Part shown: positions 1 to 5,706 of the stretch, piece by piece | Position numbering within the stretch: the first letter of the stretch is position 1 | How the letters are laid out: each line of letters opens with the position of its first letter | Source of the DNA: Beijerinckiaceae bacterium | Lineage (GTDB): Bacteria > Pseudomonadota > Alphaproteobacteria > Rhizobiales > Beijerinckiaceae | Assembly (NCBI GenBank): GCA_027311205.1 | Contig: DAICZI010000104.1 | Coordinates: 1-6,347 of the forward strand | DNA: 6,347 nucleotides | Reading direction: 5' to 3' | The notes under the pieces: model-generated | What the model saw: only the letters and a program-made list of their open reading frames with translations | Told to the model about the DNA's origin: nothing | Database searches by the model: none | Made by a program: the position numbers and the translations under genes

Positions 1-120
1 ATGCAGCGCGCCACTCTGGAGGCCTCCCTGCATGGTCTGGTCCCGGATGGCTGGCACGAGGTCGAGCCCACGCTGGAAGATGTGTTCATTCATCTTCTCG
101 CCGTCGGAGGGCCGGGCTGA
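1..120 (+). CDS. ABC transporter ATP-binding protein, C-terminal end (partial)
   Basis: The frame is open from the first base to a TGA at 118-120 and gives 39 residues. They include PTLEDVFIHL, the characteristic tail of ATPase subunits that pair with ABC-2 permeases (DrrA/CcmA/YbhF type), where the 'TLEDVF' segment lies shortly before the C-terminus. Walker A, the signature motif and Walker B must lie upstream of the window, so the ATG at base 1 is an internal methionine and not a start. The stop codon shares its A with the start of the permease gene (TGATG), which implies translational coupling and one transporter. The protein would be the cytoplasmic ATP-hydrolysing subunit of an exporter; the substrate cannot be read from this fragment. 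The family is fairly certain. A tandem double ATPase (RbbA-like) cannot be excluded because the rest is missing. Confidence 0.85.
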   Translation: MQRATLEASLHGLVPDGWHEVEPTLEDVFIHLLAVGGPG

Positions 121-1241
121 TGGCGGGCTTTTTCCATCGCCTTTGGGCCTTGCTGCGCAAGGAATGGATCCAGATGTGGCGCGATCCGCTGACATTGCGC
201 CTGATTCTGGTGCTGCCCTTGCTGCAACTGGTGCTCTATGGCTTTGCCATCAACACCAACCCCAAGCACCTGCCGACCGGCATTCTTGCGGCCGACTATT
301 CCAAATATGAACGCACGCTGGTCGCGGCCATGCAGAATACCGGGTATTTTGACGTGCGCACCCTGCATTCCGAGAAAGAGGCAGAAGATGGACTGGTTGA
401 AGGCAAACTGTTGTTTGTCATCAACATACCCGCCAATTTTGACCGCTCGATCGACCGGGGCGACATGCCTTCGATCTTGATGGACGCCGATGCAACCGAC
501 CCCTCAGCCGTCGGCAACGCCATGGCCGCCCTGGGATCACTGACAAATGCCCTCAATCGTGACTTGCCGCCAACAAGCCAGGCCCAGATTCGTGGCCCGC
601 CCTTTCAGGTGCTGATCCACGCCCGCTACAACCCCGAGCAGTTGACGGTGCTCAATGTCCTGCCCGGCTTGATCTGTCTGGTCTTGATCTTCTCCACTTT
701 GTTTTTGACCACACTTTCGATCGCCAAGGAGCGCGAGCGCGGCACCATGGAAAATCTGCTGGCAACCCCCGTGCGCCCGGTGGAACTGATGATTGCCAAA
801 ATCGTGCCCTATGTCTTCATCGGCTATGCGCAGGTGGTGCTCATTCTGGTGGTCTCGACCCTGATGTTCGCCTTGCCCATTCGTGGCTCGCTGCTCTTGC
901 TGATGCTGGCCCTGGGTCTGTTCATCATCAGCAATCTGGCACTGGGACTGACCTTCTCATCGGTCGCTTCCAACCAGATGCAGGCTCAGCAGATGGCGCA
1001 GTTCACCTTGATGCCATCCTTCATCCTTTCGGGGTTCTTCTTTCCGTTTTCGGGCATGCCGCAATGGGCGCAATGGATTGGCGAGGTGCTGCCCACCACC
1101 CACATCATCCGCGTGGTCAGGGGTATTTTGCTCAAGGGCAGCAGCTTTGACCAGATCATCAATGACCTCTGGCCCATTGCGCTTTTCGCGCTGGCGGCCA
1201 TCCTTGTAGCGGTACGCTTCTACCGCGAGACCCTTGATTGA
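120..1241 (+). CDS. ABC-2 family transporter permease (YbhS/YbhR/YhhJ-like)
   Basis: This 373-aa protein is complete and of normal length for ABC-2 export permeases. It has a short cytoplasmic N-terminus ending in KEWIQMWRDP (14-23), one membrane segment at about 24-43, and a large periplasmic domain at about 45-175. A cluster of five further hydrophobic segments follows at about 178-201, 228-250, 256-284, 295-311 and 351-366. The loop ERERGTMENLLATPVRP (204-220) after the second segment is the family hallmark thought to contact the ATPase. The ATG is chosen because it overlaps the ATPase stop by one base and begins the expected cytoplasmic helix. Family members typically work with an ATPase, often a second permease and an HlyD-type adaptor, to export drugs or other hydrophobic compounds. 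Here the substrate is unknown. No second permease follows, so this is probably the last gene of its operon. The family call is firm; the specific function is open. Confidence 0.93.
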   Translation: MAGFFHRLWALLRKEWIQMWRDPLTLRLILVLPLLQLVLYGFAINTNPKHLPTGILAADYSKYERTLVAAMQNTGYFDVRTLHSEKEAEDGLVEGKLLFVINIPANFDRSIDRGDMPSILMDADATDPSAVGNAMAALGSLTNALNRDLPPTSQAQIRGPPFQVLIHARYNPEQLTVLNVLPGLICLVLIFSTLFLTTLSIAKERERGTMENLLATPVRPVELMIAKIVPYVFIGYAQVVLILVVSTLMFALPIRGSLLLLMLALGLFIISNLALGLTFSSVASNQMQAQQMAQFTLMPSFILSGFFFPFSGMPQWAQWIGEVLPTTHIIRVVRGILLKGSSFDQIINDLWPIALFALAAILVAVRFYRETLD

Positions 1242-1244
1242 GGC

Positions 1245-1260
1245 GCCGTGGGGCGGCTTT
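1245..1260 (+). terminator. Possible weak terminator after the ABC permease gene
   Basis: Four bases after the permease stop, GCCG (1245-1248) can pair with CGGC (1254-1257) across a 5-base loop, and three T residues follow (1258-1260). The stem is only 4 bp and the T-run is short, so this is weak as an intrinsic terminator. Its position between two transcription units is the main reason to list it. Confidence 0.22.
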
Positions 1261-1272
1261 GGCCGTCAAGAG

Positions 1273-1329
1273 CGTGCCTTGACATAAATCAATGTGATAT
1301 CAGGCCAAGTCCGGCACATGCAAGGCACG
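1273..1329. repeat. Perfect 9-bp inverted repeat around the FNR-type box
   Basis: CGTGCCTTG (1273-1281) is matched exactly by its reverse complement CAAGGCACG (1321-1329), with 39 bases between the arms. The left arm shares three bases (TTG) with the FNR-type box. The right arm covers the region where transcription would be expected to start. It may be an operator for a second regulator, a structure, or chance; nothing in the sequence decides this. Confidence 0.45.
1279..1292 (+). promoter_or_regulatory. FNR/FixK-type binding site (anaerobox) upstream of the Pat-like gene
   Basis: TTGAC-ATAA-ATCAA is a 14-bp dyad. It matches the FNR-family consensus TTGAT-N4-ATCAA at 9 of the 10 defined positions, with the fifth base C in place of T; C is common there in FixK/FnrL/DNR sites. 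Its centre is at 1285.5, about 75 bp before the downstream ATG. If it acts as a class II activator site centred at -41.5, transcription would start near 1327, leaving a leader of about 34 nt. The -10 region that this predicts (about 1315-1320) is poor. The TTGACA embedded in the box (1279-1284) also looks like a sigma-70 -35 element, but no good -10 follows at 16-18 bp. The site implies induction of the synthetase/acetyltransferase gene, and probably chaB behind it, at low oxygen or in response to nitric oxide. Confidence 0.72.
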
Positions 1330-1360
1330 GTTTGCCATTGCACTCGCCAAGAGGCTCGCC

Positions 1361-4102
1361 ATGAGCACGTATCGACTTGAACGGCTGTTCGACCCTCGAT
1401 CCATTGTCCTGGTCGGGGCCAGTGCGCGCCCAGGGTCAATGGGTGCGGCGGTCCTGGCCAACTTGCGCCGCGCCCGGCCCAGGGCAACGCTGTATCTCAT
1501 CAACCCGCATGATACCCAAATTGATGGCTTGCCTTGCCACAAGCGCCTAGCCGATCTGCCGGGGCCGCTTGATCTCATCGTGATCGCCACCCCGCCTGAA
1601 ACCATTCTTGAGGTCATCCATGAGGCCTGCGCCCTGCACGTCGCTGTCGCCGTCATCATCACCGCCGGGCTCGGTCATGGCGAGGGCTCCATCGCCGAAG
1701 CGGTGCAGACGGCGGCGCGTAACGTCGGCCTGCGCATCGTCGGAGCCAATTGCATCGGCGTGCTCTCACCGCGCGTCGGTCTCGATGCCAGCTTTCTCAG
1801 CCGGTCTGTCGCACCCGGACAACTCGCCCTGGTCTCGCAATCAGGGGCCATTGTCGCGGCGCTGGCCGAATGGGCCTTAGACAATCACGTCGGGTTTTCC
1901 GGTATTGTCTCGCTGGGCGATCAGCTCGATGTCGATTTTGGCGATTGCCTTGATTATTTCGCGCTGGACAACACGACCCATGCCATTCTGCTATATATCG
2001 AGGCGATAGGGGACGCGCGCAAATTCATGTGTGCGGCCCGCGCCGCCGCTCGCACCAAACCGGTGATTGTTGTCAAAGGCGGCCGGCATAAGGCCGGGGC
2101 CAAAGCGGCGCTCTCCCATACCGGCGCGCTCGCTGGTTCCGACGCCGTCTATCACGCCGCCTTTCACCGGGCGGGCCTGTTGCGGGTGATTGATCTTGAG
2201 GAACTCTTCGCCGCTGCCGAAACTCTGTCGCATCATCAGCCGATCCATGGTGAGCGCATCGCCATTCTCACCAATGGCGGCGGCATTGGCGTTCTGGCGG
2301 TTGACCGGCTGATTGATCTGGGCGGCACTGCGGCGACGCTGGCAGACCCCACAATTGCCACCCTCGACAGTTTTTTGCCGAAAACCTGGTCTGGCTCCAA
2401 TCCCGTTGATATTATTGGTGACGCCGATGCCGCCCGCTATGAGGCCGCCATGGCTTGCCTGCTCGGGTGCGATGAGCTTGATGCCATTCTGGTCATGAAT
2501 TGCCCGACGGCACTGGCAACGAGCGCCGATACCGCAAATGCCGTCGTCAAGGCTGTCAATTCGGCGCGCCGATCAAGCGCGACCGCAACGTCCACGGCCA
2601 AGCCGGTCGTCGCGGTATGGCTGGGGGACGAGTCCGAATGGGCACCGATCTTCGAAACGGCCCGCATTCCGCATTTCCACAATGAGGTCGATGCGGTACG
2701 CGGCCTGATGCATCTGGTCAATTACCGACGCTCGCAAAACGCGCTGTTGGCGATACCTCCCAGCATTCCGGCTGATTTTGTTCCCGATATCGAGGCCGCC
2801 AAACGCGTCATCGCCGCCGCTTTGGCGAAAGGACAGACATGGCTTGATCCGGTTGAGGTCACAAAAGTGCTGGAAGCCTATGCCATTCCAGTTGCCGGGA
2901 GCTTTGAGGCCCATAGCCAGCAGGAGGCGGCTAGCCTTGCCACGACCCTTCTCCAGCACAACGCCGCGTTGGCGATGAAAATTCTGTCGCCCGAAATATC
3001 CCACAAGTCGGATGTCGGCGGCGTCCGCCTTGATCTGCGCACGCCGCAGGCGGTTGGCGCTGCCTATGCCGAAATGCTGGAGACGGTGGCCAGGCACCGC
3101 CCCGATGCTACGCTTGCGGGCGTGATCCTGCAGCCCATGATCACGCGGCCTGGGGCCTTTGAACTCATTGCCGGGCTGGCGGATGACCCGACCTTTGGTC
3201 CTGTCGTGCTGTTTGGCCATGGCGGCACGGCGGTCGAGGCCATCAACGACAAGGCCCTCGCTTTGCCGCCGCTTGATATGAAGCTCGCGCGGGAGCTGAT
3301 CGCGCAGACGCGCATATCCCGCCTGATGGCAGGCTACCGTGATATACCCGCCGTCAAGGCCGACGCGGTCGCGCTGCTGCTGGTCAAGCTGTCGCATCTG
3401 AGTGCTGACCTGCCCGAAATTCACGAGCTTGATCTCAATCCGGTGCTTGCCGATGCCTCCGGGGTAATGGCCGTCGACGCGCGCATCGCCATCGCCCCAT
3501 GCAGCCCAAAGACATCGCGTGCCTTTGCCAATGCCCGCTTTGCCATCCGGCCCTATCCCAGGGAATGGGAGCGCGACATTGTTCTGCCGAACGGTCGCGC
3601 GCTCCACCTGCGGCCTTTGCGGACGGATGACGCGCCACTTTATGAGGCCTTTTTCAGCCATATCACCCATGATGACCTGTACAAGCGTTTCTTCTGGGCG
3701 ATGCGCAGCGTCACCCCGGCTTTGATCGGCCGCCTCACCCAGATTGATTATGGGCGCACCATGGTCTTCCTGGCGCTGGATTCGAAAGGAGGGGTCATAG
3801 GGGGCGTAGTGCGCCTTGAAACCGACGCTAACCGGGAGCATGGGGAATTTGCCATACTGGTGCGTTCTGACTGCAAGGGTCACGGCCTTGGATGGGTGCT
3901 GATGGAGCAATGCATTGCCTTTGCCAAGGCTGAAGGCCTGCAAAGCGTCGATGGCCAGGTGCTCAGCGAGAACAGCGCCATGCTGAAGATGTGTGCCGAA
4001 TTCGGCTTTGCCATTGCAACTGATCCCGATGCGCCGGAAATCAGGAATGTCTCACTTCGGATCGACGCCAAGGCCCCGGACGCTGCCCTGGAGAAAGCAT
4101 GA
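1361..4102 (+). CDS. Bifunctional ADP-forming acyl-CoA synthetase / GNAT acetyltransferase (Pat/PatZ-like)
   Basis: This 913-aa protein is close to the ~890 aa of enterobacterial Pat/PatZ. Domains in order: a CoA-binding Rossmann domain (about 8-105; VLVGASARPGSMG at 16-28); CoA-ligase domains (about 150-460; SHTGALAG around His253, NGGG after 300, NPVDI at 347); an ATP-grasp beta-type domain (about 494-710; HKSDVGGV with His548, then GPVVLFGHGGTAVE); and a GNAT domain (about 733-900; acetyl-CoA loop CKGHGLG, with Glu829 in GEFAILV at the position expected for the catalytic glutamate). Pat proteins acetylate lysines, classically on AMP-forming acetyl-CoA synthetase, and their synthetase part is described as inactive because the catalytic histidine is lost. 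Here both histidines of the ADP-forming phospho-relay are kept. The protein may therefore also interconvert acetyl-CoA + ADP + Pi with acetate + ATP + CoA; this is inference. The ATG at 1361 has AGAGG at 1350-1354, six bases upstream. An FNR-type box precedes the gene and chaB follows by 12 bp. Confidence 0.93.
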   Translation: MSTYRLERLFDPRSIVLVGASARPGSMGAAVLANLRRARPRATLYLINPHDTQIDGLPCHKRLADLPGPLDLIVIATPPETILEVIHEACALHVAVAVIITAGLGHGEGSIAEAVQTAARNVGLRIVGANCIGVLSPRVGLDASFLSRSVAPGQLALVSQSGAIVAALAEWALDNHVGFSGIVSLGDQLDVDFGDCLDYFALDNTTHAILLYIEAIGDARKFMCAARAAARTKPVIVVKGGRHKAGAKAALSHTGALAGSDAVYHAAFHRAGLLRVIDLEELFAAAETLSHHQPIHGERIAILTNGGGIGVLAVDRLIDLGGTAATLADPTIATLDSFLPKTWSGSNPVDIIGDADAARYEAAMACLLGCDELDAILVMNCPTALATSADTANAVVKAVNSARRSSATATSTAKPVVAVWLGDESEWAPIFETARIPHFHNEVDAVRGLMHLVNYRRSQNALLAIPPSIPADFVPDIEAAKRVIAAALAKGQTWLDPVEVTKVLEAYAIPVAGSFEAHSQQEAASLATTLLQHNAALAMKILSPEISHKSDVGGVRLDLRTPQAVGAAYAEMLETVARHRPDATLAGVILQPMITRPGAFELIAGLADDPTFGPVVLFGHGGTAVEAINDKALALPPLDMKLARELIAQTRISRLMAGYRDIPAVKADAVALLLVKLSHLSADLPEIHELDLNPVLADASGVMAVDARIAIAPCSPKTSRAFANARFAIRPYPREWERDIVLPNGRALHLRPLRTDDAPLYEAFFSHITHDDLYKRFFWAMRSVTPALIGRLTQIDYGRTMVFLALDSKGGVIGGVVRLETDANREHGEFAILVRSDCKGHGLGWVLMEQCIAFAKAEGLQSVDGQVLSENSAMLKMCAEFGFAIATDPDAPEIRNVSLRIDAKAPDAALEKA

Positions 4103-4107
4103 GGGGG
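4101..4107 (+). promoter_or_regulatory. Ribosome-binding site deciding the chaB start
   Basis: GAGGGGG (4101-4107) lies seven bases before ATG 4115 and overlaps the TGA stop of the upstream gene (4100-4102). The spacing favours ATG 4115 over the in-frame GTG at 4109, which would sit only one base after this purine run. The overlap suggests translational coupling. Confidence 0.7.
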
Positions 4108-4114
4108 TGTGCTG

Positions 4115-4321
4115 ATGCCCTATCGATCAATCGAGGATTTGCCGCCCGGCGTCCACAAGCACCTGCCGGCGCACGCGCAAGAGATATTCCTGGCGGCCTT
4201 CAACCACGCCTTTGATGAATATGCCCAACGGGCGGATCGCGAGGAATTGAGCTTCCGGGTCGCGTGGGCCGCGGTCAAACGCAGCTACCACAAGGTTGGC
4301 GATCAATGGGTGAAAAAGTGA
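4115..4321 (+). CDS. chaB: ChaB family protein
   Basis: This 68-aa protein shows the ChaB pattern along its whole length: MPYRSIEDLP at the start, LPAHAQEIFLAAFNHAFDEY (17-36), an acidic EEL, then FRVAWAAVKRSYHKVGDQWVK up to the C-terminus. The length fits the ~70-76 aa of the family. It would be a small soluble cytoplasmic helical protein. E. coli ChaB was named as a putative regulator of the cation/proton antiporter ChaA, but no antiporter gene is visible here, so that role should not be transferred. Start choice: ATG 4115 is preferred over GTG 4109 because of the GAGGGGG seven bases upstream and because MPY is the usual beginning of the family. It lies 12 bp after the synthetase/acetyltransferase gene with no promoter between them, so it is probably co-expressed with that gene and under the same FNR-type control. 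Family membership is secure; function is unknown. Confidence 0.9.
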   Translation: MPYRSIEDLPPGVHKHLPAHAQEIFLAAFNHAFDEYAQRADREELSFRVAWAAVKRSYHKVGDQWVKK

Positions 4322-4348
4322 CGCTCCGGCAACCATGGCCATCCGCGC

Positions 4349-5620
4349 CTATAATCCTCCCGACAGCAGCCCCGCAAAGGGGTGAAATCTGATCAGGCTG
4401 CCTTCCGCAATGTCCCCCACGGCGGCGGGCATTTCAGCCAGTCCGTCGGCCTGCGTCAACGGCATGAGGCGTGCCGAGCCGCCGCGTCCGAGCTTTTCCA
4501 GCAGCGGGAGCCCATCGGCATCGTGTCCGCTTATTCTGGCGGGGACAAATTCCGTGCGGCCAGGTTTGTGAAAAAACACCTGCGCGGTGCGGGCCGTACG
4601 CGCCCGATCCCTTGTTTCGGCCAGGCCGCCGAGTTTGGCCAGCGCCGGACGAGCAAAGAGCAGATAATGAACGAGCGCCGCCACCGGATTACCCGGCAGG
4701 CCCAGCACCTGCATGTTGCCAAGCCTGCCAAAAGCCATCGGCTTGCCGGGGCGCAAGGCGAGATGAAAGCAGGAACAAGTACCGCCCGCCAGCAGCAGGG
4801 CGCGCGCCAGATGGTCGGCTTCGCTGCCATAAACGCCGCCGGACGTGACGAGCAAATCCGTCCCTGTCGCCGCCGCCGATAATGCCTCCGCAAGAATTTC
4901 CGTTCTGTCAGAAAAAATGCCCAGGTCCACCGTGTCAAGCGAAGGATCAACCAGTGCCGACAACAGCATGGGGCGGTTGGAATCGGCAATTTGGCCCTCG
5001 GCGGCGCTCGCGCTGGCCTCGACCAGTTCATTGCCGGTCGACAAGACCCCGACCCGCACCCGCCGCACCACGGGCACGCGACCGACTCCGGCCGCGGCCA
5101 GCAGCGCAAGGTGGCGGGGATCAAGCCCCGTGCCTCGCCGCAAAAGCACCATGCCAGGGGCGACATCTTCGCCGCGCCGACGAATATTGGCACCAGCGGG
5201 CACAGCCTTGGCATAAGTGATCACGTCGCCATCGCGCGCCACGGCTTCTTCTGGAATGACCGCCGCAATGTCGGCGGGGACAGCGGCACCTGTCAGAATG
5301 CGCAGGCTCGTGCCAGGCTGGAAAGCTGCCACGCGCGGCCCATCGCCAGCATGGATCCCAGCGACGATTCGGAGCCGCAGCGGCAGCGGCGCGCCAAGGT
5401 CGCGCGCATGGATGCCATAGCCATCGACCGCGCTGTTGTCGAACCGGGGCAGGGCAGTTCCCGCCATCTGATCTGCGGAAAGGCAGCGGCCGGAAGCCGC
5501 CGCCACTGGCAGCCATTCGACCCCCGCCACCGGGCTGACTTGTTCCAGCACTTGGCCCCGCGCCTCCGCCGGATCAACCAGCAGTTTTTCCCGGAGCGGC
5601 GGACTTGGGTTGAAGTTCAT
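4349..5620 (-). CDS. moeA: Molybdopterin molybdotransferase MoeA
   Basis: MoeA inserts molybdate into adenylylated molybdopterin in the cytoplasm, the last common step of molybdenum cofactor synthesis. From the chosen ATG at 5620 the protein is 423 aa, typical for the family. Motifs: PRFDNSAVDGYGI (58-70), with Asp66 in the conserved DGY; LRILTGAAVP (106-115); RRRGEDVAPG (147-156); the MoCF-binding core VGVLSTGNELV (190-200), DSNR (213-216) and TSGGVYGSEADH (259-270); RPGKPMAFG (290-298) and GLPGNPVAA (307-315). The usual 'GGVS-V/M-G' core reads GGVYGS here. The frame stays open upstream to 5815, with other ATGs at 5662 and 5707. The 5620 start is preferred because family homology begins just after it and a weak GAGAAAG lies about 6 bases upstream. 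ATG 5707 would overlap the upstream nnrS stop by one base but would add 29 unusual residues. It is convergent with chaB (27 bp between stops) and probably co-transcribed with nnrS. Confidence 0.93.
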   Translation of the reverse strand: MNFNPSPPLREKLLVDPAEARGQVLEQVSPVAGVEWLPVAAASGRCLSADQMAGTALPRFDNSAVDGYGIHARDLGAPLPLRLRIVAGIHAGDGPRVAAFQPGTSLRILTGAAVPADIAAVIPEEAVARDGDVITYAKAVPAGANIRRRGEDVAPGMVLLRRGTGLDPRHLALLAAAGVGRVPVVRRVRVGVLSTGNELVEASASAAEGQIADSNRPMLLSALVDPSLDTVDLGIFSDRTEILAEALSAAATGTDLLVTSGGVYGSEADHLARALLLAGGTCSCFHLALRPGKPMAFGRLGNMQVLGLPGNPVAALVHYLLFARPALAKLGGLAETRDRARTARTAQVFFHKPGRTEFVPARISGHDADGLPLLEKLGRGGSARLMPLTQADGLAEMPAAVGDIAEGSLIRFHPFAGLLSGGL

Positions 5621-5706
5621 GTCAATCTTTCTCGCACCCGCACCCTGGCGGGCAATAGCCATTGTCCATGATCGTGCGTCATGCAACAAACTGTCACGCC
5701 GCGCCA

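Noticed and set aside
1..3. ATG at the first base as the start of a 39-aa gene
   Set aside because: The residues match the C-terminus of ABC ATPases, so this methionine is internal to a gene cut by the window edge.
2573..3943. Long open frame of 456 codons on the - strand inside the synthetase/acetyltransferase gene
   Set aside because: The + strand frame is a convincing full-length family member through this entire stretch. The antisense translation shows no family motif and is rich in the Arg/Gln/Gly/His typical of antisense frames in GC-rich genes.
4366..4401. Hairpin-forming sequence at the 3' end of moeA (CCCC-GCAAA-GGGG, and GCAGCC with GGCTGC) as a terminator for chaB
   Set aside because: The two pairings exclude each other in part, no T-run follows on the + strand, and the sequence is inside moeA coding sequence. 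The 27 bp between the convergent stops (4322-4348) contains no terminator-like hairpin either.
5610..5625. TTGA...TCAA dyad at the moeA start, resembling an FNR box
   Set aside because: The spacing between TTGA and TCAA is 8 bases, whereas FNR-family sites have 6, and it overlaps the moeA start codon.
4382..5671. Several open frames on the + strand (for example 4382-4882 and 4991-5671) opposite moeA
   Set aside because: They lie antisense to clear MoeA motifs, show no recognisable protein pattern and have the biased composition of shadow frames.
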